36,827 bases of DNA from Candidatus Methanimicrococcus labiotermitis (GCA_009784005.1 WRCE01000018.1:1-36827), one strand, 5' to 3'. Shown: positions 17,491 to 25,499, counted from the stretch's first letter. Notes: a model not told the origin generated them from the sequence alone. Numbers and translations are program-made.

Positions 17491-17652
17491 AAAATAAAAA
17501 CAATAAAGCTCTAAAATCGTATTTATAAATTTCCGAAACGTTTTTCTCAATTCAGCCCCTTTTTGAGAAAATCGTTTATTTTAACATTTTTTCTCTCATT
17601 CCTTTCTGTTCGTCATGACAATATTTTAAAAAGTCTGTCGTCATTGATTAGG

Positions 17653-17660
17653 TTTAAATA
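17653..17660 (+). promoter_or_regulatory. TATA box of cofH
   Basis: TTTAAATA matches the archaeal TATA consensus and lies 33-40 bases before the cofH ATG, leaving room for a short leader. Confidence 0.55.
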
Positions 17661-17692
17661 CTCTTGATTTTTAAAGGCGAATTGGTGTCTTT

Positions 17693-18808
17693 ATGGATAT
17701 GGATATACAAAAATTGAAAGACAAAGACCTGTCCCGTCAAGACTGCATTGAATTATTTGAAAACGATGATTTGTTTTTCGATACGCTCAAAGCGGCCAAC
17801 GAACTCAGGAAGGAAATCAGCGGCAACGTTGTCACCTATATTATTAATGCCAATGTCAATTTTACAAACGTTTGCTCTTTAAATTGCGGTTTTTGCGCTT
17901 TTCGAACAGCTTCCGATAGCCCGAACGCTTATTTTATGACACCCAAACAAGTCGGGCAAAGAGCGTTGGAAGCCAGATTGGCAGGCGCTATGGAAATTTG
18001 CCTTCAGGGGGGCATTCGAAAAGATGTCGATACGCACCTCCAAATTGAAATGGTTAAAAACATCCATGAAGCGACAGCGCCTTACGGCGACATCTCGATT
18101 CACGGGTTTTCGCCGATGGAAATTTACGCCGCCGCCGAAAACGCGGGGCTTGATTTAAAAACCGCCGTCATCATGCTCAAAGAAGCCGGATTGAATACCA
18201 TCCCCGGAACCGCCGCCGAAATATTGGTCGACGACGTCCGAAAGACGCTCTGCCCCGGTAAAATAAAGGCGGACGAATGGGAAAAGGTCATTACGACCAT
18301 TCACAAAGCCGGCATTCAAACAACATCCACAATCATGTTCGGCCACATCGAAAACAACGAAGACAGGACCGACCACCTGCTTCGCCTCAAACGCATCCAA
18401 GAGAAGACCGGCGGCTTTACGGAATTCATCCCGCTGACTTATCTTCACGAAAACACCCCTCTGTTCAAGAAAGGCCTTGTCAAATCGGGCGCATCGGGCT
18501 TGGATGATTTGAGAATGTACGCCGTCCCGCGCCTTTTGTTCAAAGACGTTCTTCCCAACATTCAAGTGTCGTGGGTCAAACTCGGCGCCAAATTCTGTCA
18601 AGTCGGCCTCAGCGCCGGCGCCAACGACTTCGGCGGCACGCTGATGGAAGATACGATTTCAAAAGCCGCCGGCGCCAAATACGGCACCAACATGCCGCGG
18701 CAGAGAATCGAAGACGTCATCCGCCAAATCGGCCGGACGCCTCAGCTTCGGACAACCACTTACACCCACGTTGAAGAAACGCAGAATAAGTCGGCTGTTC
18801 AGGCTTAA
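17693..18808 (+). CDS. cofH: FO synthase subunit 2 (CofH), radical SAM
   Basis: CofH joins tyrosine-derived 4-hydroxybenzyl to 5-amino-6-ribitylamino-uracil by radical SAM chemistry; CofG then closes the ring to give FO, the deazaflavin core of coenzyme F420. The 371-residue protein carries the 4Fe-4S motif CSLNCGFC (Cys61, Cys65, Cys68), preceded by NFTNVC. It also has EICLQGGI, SIHGFSPMEI and PGTAAEILVDDVR, all typical of the CofH/MqnC group. The PGTAAEI stretch and methanogen context favour CofH over the menaquinone enzyme MqnC. A TATA box at 17653 supports its own transcription. CofG is often adjacent in other genomes but is not in this window. Confidence 0.88.
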   Translation: MDMDIQKLKDKDLSRQDCIELFENDDLFFDTLKAANELRKEISGNVVTYIINANVNFTNVCSLNCGFCAFRTASDSPNAYFMTPKQVGQRALEARLAGAMEICLQGGIRKDVDTHLQIEMVKNIHEATAPYGDISIHGFSPMEIYAAAENAGLDLKTAVIMLKEAGLNTIPGTAAEILVDDVRKTLCPGKIKADEWEKVITTIHKAGIQTTSTIMFGHIENNEDRTDHLLRLKRIQEKTGGFTEFIPLTYLHENTPLFKKGLVKSGASGLDDLRMYAVPRLLFKDVLPNIQVSWVKLGAKFCQVGLSAGANDFGGTLMEDTISKAAGAKYGTNMPRQRIEDVIRQIGRTPQLRTTTYTHVEETQNKSAVQA

Positions 18809-18833
18809 TTCTTTTTTTAGGTTCAATCTTTTA

Positions 18834-19063
18834 AGGTCAAACCCTTTGGGTCAAACCCTTTGGGTCAAACCCTTTGGGTCAAACCCTTTGGGTCAAACCC
18901 TTTGGGTCAAATCCTTTGGGTCAAATCCTTTGGGTCAAACCCTTTGGGTCAAACCTTTTGGGTCAAACCCTTTGGGTCAAACCTTTTGGGTCAAACCTTT
19001 TGGGTCAAACCCTTTGGGTCAAACCCTTTGGGTCAAATCCTTTGGGTCAAACCCTTTGGGTCA
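18834..19063. repeat. 14-bp minisatellite GGGTCAAACCCTTT, about 16 copies
   Basis: The unit GGGTCAAACCCTTT repeats about 16 times with a few variants (AAATCC, AACCTTTT). Each junction reads ACCCTTTGGGT, an inverted repeat with a 3-nt centre. It starts 26 bases after the cofH stop. The open frames across it are artefacts of the 14-bp period. Confidence 0.95.
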
Positions 19064-19100
19064 TTTTTTTAAAAAACTAAAATGAATAGCGGTAGGGCTT

Positions 19101-19108
19101 TTATAATA
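19101..19108 (+). promoter_or_regulatory. TATA box for the NosD-like gene
   Basis: TTATAATA in an AT-rich stretch after the minisatellite. A start about 25 bases downstream would give a leader near 160 nt that includes the structured element at 19185-19257. Confidence 0.4.
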
Positions 19109-19184
19109 GCCTATTCTATTTTTTGCAGATATAGTTATCGTTTTTGAAAAAATCAGAATGCCTATCTACTTTTGACGATTCGGG

Positions 19185-19257
19185 GGAGTGAAGCAACAGG
19201 GTTTGTCTCACTGTTGCTGCCATCGAATTAAACCTGAGAAGCTTGCCTGTAACGGCA
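19185..19257 (+). ncRNA. Candidate structured 5' leader (cis-regulatory RNA)
   Basis: Hairpin 1 pairs AGCAACAG (19192-19199) with CTGTTGCT (19211-19218). Its loop holds GGTTT (19200-19204), complementary to AAACC (19230-19234), so a pseudoknot is possible. Hairpin 2 pairs CTTGCC with GGCAAG and, past one bulged T, GAAG with CTTC. An alternative pairing AGTGA/TCACT (19187-19191 with 19208-19212) competes with hairpin 1. The element ends about 20 bases before the ribosome-binding site AGAGG. I do not recognise the class; regulation is inferred. Confidence 0.4.
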
Positions 19258-19286
19258 AGTCTTCAATAAAACTAAAGAGGATAACT

Positions 19287-20753
19287 ATGAAAAATATGAA
19301 ACTTGCGTTTGGGAGCGCACTTTTAATCGCTTTTCTCGTTTTGTTCGCATTCACGGGAACAGCGGCCGCGAAAGAATGGACGGTCGGAGCGTCTGATGCG
19401 GATTTTCAAACGATTCAAGCCGCAGTCGCGGCCGCCGCCGACAATGATGTCATTTTCATCCGTTCGGGAACGTATTCGTTCACCGCGAATTTAAGCATCA
19501 GTAAATCAATTTCACTGGTCGGGGAAGACAAAGAAAGCGTCATTTTAGATTTGGGCGGCTTCTCGATTCTGCCGAAAAAAGAGAATATCGTGATCAAAAG
19601 CGTCACTTTTATTAACGGTTCATACGGCATCAACCTTCAAGTCGACGCCGTGAACAATGTCATTGAAAATTGTATTTTCGACGGCATGACACACAGAGAC
19701 GGGATAAAACTGGCAAAGGACGGCGCTGTCTTTAAAGACAACATTGTCAGAAACATGAGCGGCTTTACAAACGCTGTTTATATCACCGCGGATAACATCG
19801 AATTTACCGGAAACACATTGACCGGCCTTTCAGGAAGCGGCAGCGCCGCCAGAATCGTCTGTTTAGAAAACGCCGGCAACGCCATCATTGAAGGAAACAC
19901 GATTACCGGCAATGCGGGCGAAGCAATCCGCCTTTGGAAAGCGCAAACCTCAGACACCGTTATCACAAATAACAAGATCAGCGGCAATACGTTGAAAGGA
20001 ATCTACCTTTACAACGCCGGAGAAAACAACGCGATCTTCATGAACGACATCTTTGATAACGCGGGCGGCAACGTCGCGTCTTACGGCAGCGCGGTGCCGG
20101 CGGTCGTCTTGTTCAACAGCCCGAAATCCCTGACGCTGACATACAACGACGTCGACTGGATGGGAAATCCGGGCAACTACTGGGGCAGTGCCTATAACGG
20201 CGCCGATACTGACGGCAACGGAATTGGAACCACGCCGAAAACGATTTTAACTGTCTTCGCTGACAACGCGCCTCTTTTGCATCCGTTTTCAAGCTACGCG
20301 GTCAGCGTCGAGGGTTCAAAACCCGAGCAGCCCGAACAACCCGAACCGCCCGAGCAGCCGGAACAACCCGAGAAGCCTGAAAAGCCCGACGGCCCGACGA
20401 CAGGCGGCTCTGTTTCGATGACCGTGAATATTCTGCCGACCATGTCCGTTTCCTTCTCTGTGGATTCGTTAAACTTCGGTGACTTGTCCGCCGGTCAAAC
20501 GAGCGAACCAAAAGAAATGGAAATCAGAAACAGCGGCTCATGCGATGTCATCGTGACAGCTGAAGTGACTTCTTCTTCCGATGATTTGTACAAGAGGGGA
20601 CTTTGGATTGACGATGACTTCTGGCCGGACTATGAGAAAACGGTTCAAAAAGGCCGGACTGCATCATCCGATCTCTATTTGAAAGTGCCCGCGGATTACA
20701 AAAGCACAGGAAGTATCAACGGTGTCTTGATTTTGTGGGTCGAGGCCGTCTAA
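19287..20753 (+). CDS. Secreted NosD-like parallel beta-helix surface protein
   Basis: The protein has 488 residues. The frame runs back to 19188, but ATG 19287 follows AGAGG (19276-19280) and begins a clear signal peptide (MKNMKLAFGSALLIAFLVLF, ending TAAAKE). Residues about 30-350 are right-handed parallel beta-helix coils of the NosD/CASH type, with FKDNIV, FTGNTLTGL, IEGNTITGN and ITNNKISGNTLKGIYLYN steps. They end in the characteristic GNYWGSAYNGADTDGNGIG. A PEQPEQPE proline linker at about 350-370 leads to an Ig-like domain of about 110 residues with no membrane segment. It is probably cell-surface or secreted. It is not related in sequence to the adhesin array beyond sharing a helix fold. 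Confidence 0.85.
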   Translation: MKNMKLAFGSALLIAFLVLFAFTGTAAAKEWTVGASDADFQTIQAAVAAAADNDVIFIRSGTYSFTANLSISKSISLVGEDKESVILDLGGFSILPKKENIVIKSVTFINGSYGINLQVDAVNNVIENCIFDGMTHRDGIKLAKDGAVFKDNIVRNMSGFTNAVYITADNIEFTGNTLTGLSGSGSAARIVCLENAGNAIIEGNTITGNAGEAIRLWKAQTSDTVITNNKISGNTLKGIYLYNAGENNAIFMNDIFDNAGGNVASYGSAVPAVVLFNSPKSLTLTYNDVDWMGNPGNYWGSAYNGADTDGNGIGTTPKTILTVFADNAPLLHPFSSYAVSVEGSKPEQPEQPEPPEQPEQPEKPEKPDGPTTGGSVSMTVNILPTMSVSFSVDSLNFGDLSAGQTSEPKEMEIRNSGSCDVIVTAEVTSSSDDLYKRGLWIDDDFWPDYEKTVQKGRTASSDLYLKVPADYKSTGSINGVLILWVEAV

Positions 20754-20825
20754 AAGTGAAAAAAAGATAACGGAGATAAAGGTGACGGAAATAAAGAGGA
20801 CGGAAAAAGATAACGGAAAAAGATG

Positions 20826-20862
20826 ACGGAAATCATCAGAAGAGATGATTTTCCGTTTTTTT
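20826..20862 (+). terminator. Intrinsic-type terminator after the NosD-like gene
   Basis: ACGGAAATCATC (20826-20837) pairs with GATGATTTTCCGT (20844-20856) with one bulge and a 6-nt loop, followed by a T7 tract. The convergent Nif3-like gene ends at 20877, so it may serve both directions. AAAGATAACGG-type repeats fill the bases before it. Confidence 0.65.
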
Positions 20863-20876
20863 CCGTTTTTTTCGTT

Positions 20877-21635
20877 TTATACCGATTTCAATTCCGGGTC
20901 GTCGTCGATAAATAAAACTTCGGCCTTGCCGGCGAGTTCTTTTTCCAGCCTTTTCGCCAAAGCTTTCATGCCCGGGTTTTCCGTCGCGTAATGGCCGGCA
21001 TCAATCACCGTCATATCGCCGCGCTCGCGAAGAACATCGCTGTGCTTCATTTCGGAAGACAAGAAGGCGTCAGCGCCGTGTTCGCGGGCGATTGCCATAG
21101 CGTAGCGGTTGAAACAGCTGCCGCCGCAGATCATGACTTTTTGAATTGTGTTGTTTCCGGCGTAAACGACCGGCGCGTTAAATTTATCGGAAACGGTTTT
21201 TGCGAAAACGTCGGCGGTGGTTTGTTCTATTGTGCCGATGACGCCGAAATCCGTCATCTGCCGGTCTTTAAGCCCGAGAAGGTCAGCCAAAACCGTGTTA
21301 ATGCCGCCTTCGGCGCGGTCATAATTGGTGTGCATGGCATACACTGATATGTTGTTGTCAAAAATAATCTTCAGGCGTTTGGCAAGCGATTCCTGAATCA
21401 TCATGATTGGGTGAAAAAGAGGGGTGTGGTGGCAAATTAAAATGTCCGCTCCAAAGGCCGCGGCTTTCTCCGAAACTGTTTTCGTGACATCCAAAGTGAC
21501 GGCGATTTTGTTGATTTCGCGGTTTTTTGTATAGAGCAAGTCAATGACAAGGCCGATACGTCCTTCGTCAAAACTGTCCGCGAGTTCGGGCGGCGCGATT
21601 TGTTCCAAAAGTTGAATCAGTTCAATTTGCTTCAT
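20877..21635 (-). CDS. Nif3-like dinuclear metal centre protein (DUF34)
   Basis: This 252-residue protein is of full length for the short archaeal Nif3/DUF34 family. The metal-site motifs are visible: ICHHTPLFHP (His69, His70), YAMHTNYD (His102, Asp106) and DAGHYATE (His216, Glu220). Members bind two metal ions in a toroidal assembly. They have been linked to GTP cyclohydrolase-like chemistry and metal handling, but the true substrate is unsettled. It is transcribed away from engB. A TATA box at 21657-21665 lies about 25-30 bases before the ATG, so the transcript is nearly leaderless. Confidence 0.88.
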   Translation of the reverse strand: MKQIELIQLLEQIAPPELADSFDEGRIGLVIDLLYTKNREINKIAVTLDVTKTVSEKAAAFGADILICHHTPLFHPIMMIQESLAKRLKIIFDNNISVYAMHTNYDRAEGGINTVLADLLGLKDRQMTDFGVIGTIEQTTADVFAKTVSDKFNAPVVYAGNNTIQKVMICGGSCFNRYAMAIAREHGADAFLSSEMKHSDVLRERGDMTVIDAGHYATENPGMKALAKRLEKELAGKAEVLFIDDDPELKSV

Positions 21636-21656
21636 AAGTTCAAAAGATATGCATCC

Positions 21657-21665
21657 TTTAAATAG
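21657..21665 (-). promoter_or_regulatory. TATA box of the Nif3-like gene
   Basis: Read on the minus strand this is CTATTTAAA, a good archaeal TATA box, ending 22 bases before the start codon complement at 21633-21635. Confidence 0.55.
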
Positions 21666-21716
21666 AAGACGACATTATTCATGCCAAATATCATTCGTTC
21701 CGATTCAATCATGAGT

Positions 21717-21812
21717 TTTACGCGTTTTATACGTTTTACGCGTTTTATACGTTTTACGTGTTTTTTATGTTTTACGTGTTTTATGAGTTTGATGATTTTT
21801 ATGAGTTTTTAA
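21717..21812. repeat. Degenerate repeat of TTTTACGCGTTTTATACG
   Basis: About eight 10-bp units (TTTTACGYGT / TTTTATACG / TTTTATGAG) lie between the divergent Nif3-like and engB genes. Confidence 0.75.
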
Positions 21813-21851
21813 GAATCGGCCAATCACCACCATTTGAAAGAGGCATATATT

Positions 21852-22574
21852 ATGGCAACCCCTCCCGACTACAGGGCGCCCAAGCACGGCGTTAAAAGAA
21901 AGAAAAATCTGGCGAAATTGAAAACGCGCCAAAAAATCAAATCGATCGAAAAAATCGAAAAGAAGAACGACGCCGTTACTTTTGAAGTTGTTTTTGTCGG
22001 CCGCTCCAATGTCGGCAAATCGACGCTGTTAAAAAGCCTGACCGGCCGGACCGTTCGCACGGGAAAAAGACCGGGTGTGACGCTGAAGCCGACGCACCTT
22101 TATTTTGATGACTTTTTAATCACCGATATGCCGGGCTTTGGTTTTATGTCCGGCGTGACCAAAGAAAAAGCGGATGAAATCAAAGACACGATTGTTCAAT
22201 ACATCGAAAAACATGCCGACAGAATCCGAGTCGCCGTCTTAGTGATTGACGGGCCGGCGTTTGCGCAAATTACGGAGCGTTGGGATTCGCGCGATGAAAT
22301 TCCGATTGACCTTGAACTTCATGATTTCTTGGACGAAATGGAAATTGTGACAGTTATCGCCGCGAATAAAATGGACAAAGTCAAAGAAGATGAAAAAGAC
22401 GCCATGCTGGATGAAATTGTTGATATTTTCGGATATGAGGGGACGTACAAAGAGTGCGGCGCTTTGATTGCGCCCGTTTGCGCCCGCGGCGGCGACATAC
22501 GCCCGCTGATATCCTGTTTGAAAAACGAATTCCACAAAATGAAGAGAGACGATTTGTTTAAACACTTCAGCTGA
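21852..22574 (+). CDS. engB: GTP-binding protein EngB (YihA family)
   Basis: EngB is a TRAFAC-class GTPase linked to large ribosomal subunit assembly. The 240-residue protein shows G1 GRSNVGKST, the conserved T of the switch I region in RPGVTLKPT, G3 DMPGFGF and G4 NKMD, after a basic N-terminus (APKHGVKRKKNLAKLKTRQ). ATG 21852 is chosen because GAAAGAGG (21836-21843) sits 8 bases upstream; the earlier TTG at 21834 would overlap that site. It ends 11 bases before pus10 and is probably co-transcribed with it, which groups ribosome assembly with tRNA modification. Confidence 0.88.
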   Translation: MATPPDYRAPKHGVKRKKNLAKLKTRQKIKSIEKIEKKNDAVTFEVVFVGRSNVGKSTLLKSLTGRTVRTGKRPGVTLKPTHLYFDDFLITDMPGFGFMSGVTKEKADEIKDTIVQYIEKHADRIRVAVLVIDGPAFAQITERWDSRDEIPIDLELHDFLDEMEIVTVIAANKMDKVKEDEKDAMLDEIVDIFGYEGTYKECGALIAPVCARGGDIRPLISCLKNEFHKMKRDDLFKHFS

Positions 22575-22585
22575 GAGGGAAAAGC

Positions 22586-24085
22586 ATGACCGATATATTT
22601 GAAATTGCCGAAAAAATCATCGCGGAAGGGCCTGTTTGTGACCACTGCCTCGGCCGCCAATTCGCGAAATTGTCAACCGGCCTTGGAAATGACGAGCGCG
22701 GAAAAGCTGTCAAACTGGCAATGGCAATGGATGCCGACCGCCGCTATAAAGACAGCGGGGATCAAACGCTTTTGGAAAAACTCGCGCCCTCAAGCATTCA
22801 TTCTCAAAAAACATTGCGAAAAGAAAAACTGATTGAAGGAAATGGCGGCAACGGCAACGCCGACAGCAACGCCGACAACAACGCCGACAGCAACAGCATC
22901 AACGACACCGACGACAGCGAACCCGCCGTTTCTAAATGTTGGGTTTGTTTGGACATTTTCAAAAGTTTGGATGATTGGGCGGACATGGCGATTGAAAAGC
23001 TTCAGGGAATCGAGTACGAAACATTCCTCGCCGGCACCAAATTAAGCGGTCTTCTCAGCGAAAATGAAGAAATTTTATGGGAACAGTGCGGTACGGCTTA
23101 CGCCGAGCCGCTGAAAAGCGAAATCAACCGCGAGACCGGCAAAATCTTTTCACAAAAAACCGGCAAGTCGGCGGCGTTTTCAAATCCCGACATCATGATT
23201 ACATTTGACATCGCGGCAAAAACAGCCGCCATTGACATTCGTTCCTTGTATATTTACGGCCGGTACCAAAAGAAGATCCGGGGCATACCGCAAACGAAAT
23301 GGCCGTGCCGCGACTGCCGCGGGCGCGGATGTGAAAAGTGCGGCGGCACCGGTAAGCAGTATCCCGAATCTGTCGGCGAACTTGCCGGCTATCCGCTCTG
23401 GAAAGCCGCCGAATCGGAAGATGTTGTCTTCCACGGCGCGGGCCGCGAAGATATCGACGCGCTGATGCTCGGCACGGGACGGCCGTTTGTTTTGGAAGCC
23501 AAAGCGCCGGTGAAACGAAAATTCGACATAAAAGCGTTGGAAAAAGAGATCAATGAATACGCAAAAGGAAAAATCGAAGTTTCCGAATTGACATTCTGCG
23601 GCAAAAATATGGTGGAAAAATTAAAAACCGAAAAAGCGAAGAAAACCTACCGCTTAAAAATCCGTTTTGAATCCCCTGTCACTGAAGAAAATCTGAAAGC
23701 CGCCTTAAAAGAATTGGAAGGGCGCGAGATTAATCAAAACACGCCCAATCGCGTCAAACACAGAAGAGCCGATTTATGCCGAAACCGCAGCGTTCACACC
23801 GCGGAATTGGAAAGAACGGGAACGGAAACGGGAACGGAAACAAAAAACGTGTTTGAAATCGCGTGGGTTAAAATTTTGTGCGACGGCGGCCTGTATGTCA
23901 AAGAATTGGCGTCAAGCGACGAGGGACGAACAGTTCCGAGTATCGCCGGCATTTTGGGCATCGGCGCGAAAGTCGAAGAGTTGGACGTGATCCATGTCGA
24001 TATCGGAAACGAGGAAGGCACGGATGAGGAAGACATGAATGAGGGAGACGCGATTTCTGAAGACGCGAATTCGGAAGAACGCTGA
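22586..24085 (+). CDS. pus10: tRNA pseudouridine(54/55) synthase Pus10
   Basis: Pus10 makes pseudouridine in the T-loop of archaeal tRNAs. The 499-residue protein has an N-terminal THUMP-containing half with CDHC (Cys18, Cys21) and CWVC (Cys118, Cys121) as a zinc site. The catalytic half carries GREDIDALMLGTGRPF at about 286-301, in which the catalytic Asp lies. CRDCRGRGCEKCGGTG (241-256) looks like a second zinc ribbon and also occurs in other archaeal members. Unusual for the family are a low-complexity insert at 85-112 (NADSNADNNADSN, coded by 12-bp DNA repeats), a TETGTETGTE-like stretch and an acidic C-terminal tail of about 30 residues. AGAGGG precedes ATG 22586. It forms a tight pair with engB. 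Confidence 0.9.
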   Translation: MTDIFEIAEKIIAEGPVCDHCLGRQFAKLSTGLGNDERGKAVKLAMAMDADRRYKDSGDQTLLEKLAPSSIHSQKTLRKEKLIEGNGGNGNADSNADNNADSNSINDTDDSEPAVSKCWVCLDIFKSLDDWADMAIEKLQGIEYETFLAGTKLSGLLSENEEILWEQCGTAYAEPLKSEINRETGKIFSQKTGKSAAFSNPDIMITFDIAAKTAAIDIRSLYIYGRYQKKIRGIPQTKWPCRDCRGRGCEKCGGTGKQYPESVGELAGYPLWKAAESEDVVFHGAGREDIDALMLGTGRPFVLEAKAPVKRKFDIKALEKEINEYAKGKIEVSELTFCGKNMVEKLKTEKAKKTYRLKIRFESPVTEENLKAALKELEGREINQNTPNRVKHRRADLCRNRSVHTAELERTGTETGTETKNVFEIAWVKILCDGGLYVKELASSDEGRTVPSIAGILGIGAKVEELDVIHVDIGNEEGTDEEDMNEGDAISEDANSEER

Positions 24086-24322
24086 GGATGGAAGAACGCC
24101 GAGGGCGAAAGAACGCTGAATAGAAAGACAGAGTATTGAAATAATCTGTACTGATGAGAATACCGATGAGAAAAATGTATTGTTAAATATTGATGAAAAT
24201 AAGTCGCGCGCCGCATTTTCGTCTTTCGTCCGCTTCGCTTCCGAAATCCGAAATTGCGGTCGTACTTGAACTTTTTGAAGAAGAACTGAGAGAAATGAAA
24301 CACCCCTTTCTTTATGAAAATA

Positions 24323-24350
24323 AGAAAAGGGAACGCCCTTTTTCTTTAAA
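24323..24350 (+). terminator. Candidate terminator after pus10
   Basis: AGAAAAGGG (24323-24331) pairs with CCCTTTTTCT (24336-24345) around a 4-nt loop, with a T-rich right arm. It lies about 240 bases after the pus10 stop. Confidence 0.35.
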
Positions 24351-24449
24351 CTTATCTTTCAGGGTTTTGAAAAAGCGGCGTTCGGGTTTTGAATAAAACG
24401 AATGAATTGGTGTTTCATTTTTTTCTTCTCTTTTAATCCCATAAACCGA

Positions 24450-24505
24450 CCGTTCATTACGAATTCCGGTCTGAGCGCAGCGAAGGACGGAATCGGAATG
24501 AACGG
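24450..24505. repeat. REP-like long palindrome
   Basis: CCGTTCATT (24450-24458) pairs with AATGAACGG (24497-24505). Inside it ATTCCG (24463-24468) pairs with CGGAAT (24488-24493). The centre carries TGAGCGCAGCGAAGG. The element at 31017-31069 has a similar design with GAAGCAGCGCTC in its centre. The surrounding 24086-24720 holds no convincing gene, only T-rich sequence with TTTTTACTCGG repeats at 24590-24660. Confidence 0.6.
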
Positions 24506-24820
24506 CTATTATCATTATTTGTTGCTGCTGCTGTTGGTTTATTTCCAATCTGTACTGATGCAGTTGCCGGTTCTTTGTCAATTCTGAATTTTTACTCGGT
24601 GTTTTTACTCGGCGTTTCATTGGTGTTTTAATTGGAATTAATGGTGTTTTTACTCGGAATTAAAAGATAGGTTTATTAAGGTTGGATATCTTGTTTGATT
24701 CCTTCCTGTCGATAAACTTAATATATCAAAATAATTATCCATGGCTGAAGTTATACAAAACGAAGCATGGAATAGTTGTTTTTAAGATAATAGATAAGAT
24801 AACAGAACTAAGGTAAACAA

Positions 24821-24975
24821 GGGCGAACGGCGGCTTGATTCGCCGGATTCATATGAGTCCGCCTCGTTTCAACTCTGCTTCGGCGGATTAACCGGCCGTG
24901 CCGGAACCGGACGAAATCAACAGTATTCCGGGTAAGAACAAAATCGGGCGCCGCTTGAGATGCGGGCCGTTTGTT
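24821..24975 (+). ncRNA. Candidate structured RNA upstream of rpl21e
   Basis: This stretch is clearly GC-rich within an AT-rich 1-kb spacer and has several consecutive stems. These are GGCGAA/TTCGCC (24822-24827 with 24839-24844), CGGATTCA/TGAGTCCG (24843-24860 region), TCCGCC/GGCGGA closing a 17-nt loop, and CCGGC/GCCGG. A TATA-like CTTAATATATC at about 24718 could start it. I could not match it to tRNA, RNase P RNA, SRP RNA or a guide RNA. It may instead be a leader or a decayed element. No long reading frame explains it. Confidence 0.3.
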
Positions 24976-24999
24976 GTATTAATATTCATCCCACTCATC

Positions 25000-25032
25000 A
25001 TTTAAACGATATTTAAACGATATTTAAACGAT
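25000..25032 (+). promoter_or_regulatory. Three TATA-like boxes in an 11-bp tandem repeat
   Basis: ATTTAAACGAT occurs three times in a row at 25000, 25011 and 25022. Each unit contains an archaeal TATA-like ATTTAAA core, placed on the same helix face one turn apart. A further AATTTAAAC lies at 25050. The rpl21e ATG is at 25083 with AAGGAGATTT before it. Confidence 0.5.
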
Positions 25033-25082
25033 AAAAAAACGTTATTTAACGAAATTTAAACTAAATTAAGGAGATTTAAAAA

Positions 25083-25379
25083 ATGTCATCAAAATCAGCA
25101 GGCGAAAGACGCTGCACAAGATACAAACTTAAAAACTCGATTCGCGAGAGAGGCACGTCTGCGCCGAGCAGAGCTATTCAGGAATTTGAAGACGGTCAAA
25201 TGGTTCACATCGACATTGACGCGAGCCTTCAAAAAGGACACCCGAACCCGAAGTTTCAGGGCTCCACCGGCAAAGTCGTCGGTCAGAGAGGCCGCGCATA
25301 CATTTTAAGCGTCAGAGACGGAAAGGCCATGAAGGAAGTCATTTCCCTTCCGCAGCACTTGAAACCGCAGAAATATTAA
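25083..25379 (+). CDS. rpl21e: 50S ribosomal protein L21e
   Basis: This 98-residue protein has the usual length for archaeal L21e. Features include the basic N-terminus ([20 protein letters not shown]), [20 protein letters not shown], and [20 protein letters not shown], the RNA-binding beta-barrel signature. It belongs to the large ribosomal subunit. The ribosome-binding site AAGGAGATTT is strong. rpoF follows after 120 bases, as in many euryarchaea, but a terminator-like hairpin lies between them. Confidence 0.95.
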   Translation: MSSKSAGERRCTRYKLKNSIRERGTSAPSRAIQEFEDGQMVHIDIDASLQKGHPNPKFQGSTGKVVGQRGRAYILSVRDGKAMKEVISLPQHLKPQKY

Positions 25380-25406
25380 GCAAATTATCTAAAAATTCAG
25401 AAAAAC

Positions 25407-25445
25407 GGGTTTTATTTTATTAATAAAATAACCCCTTCTTTTTTT
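25407..25445 (+). terminator. Hairpin plus T-tract between rpl21e and rpoF
   Basis: GGGTT..ATTTTA (from 25407) pairs with TAAAATAACCC (ending about 25434) with two bulged T, then a T-rich run to 25445. Lying inside an expected operon, it would reduce rpoF transcription relative to rpl21e. A second small hairpin, GTCCG/CGGAC, follows at about 25460-25474. Confidence 0.5.
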
Positions 25446-25499
25446 ACAGAACAGGAACCGTCCGCCGGTCGGACGAAAAGCTCCCGGAAGTGTTTTGAA

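Noticed and set aside
18771..19085. Open frames across the 14-bp array
   Set aside because: A 14-bp unit without stops gives open frames in all phases; the product is only a GQTLWVKPFGSNPL repeat with no start signal.
24134..24200. C/D box guide RNA suggested by TGATGA motifs
   Set aside because: The first base of the C box does not fit and no D/D' boxes stand at the right distances.
24402..24620. Short open frames in the pus10-rpl21e spacer
   Set aside because: They overlap the palindrome at 24450-24505, show low-complexity translation and lack ribosome-binding sites.
24821..24975. tRNA, RNase P RNA or SRP RNA
   Set aside because: No T-loop GTTCRAATC, no RNase P core motifs and no SRP tetraloop region could be found on either strand.
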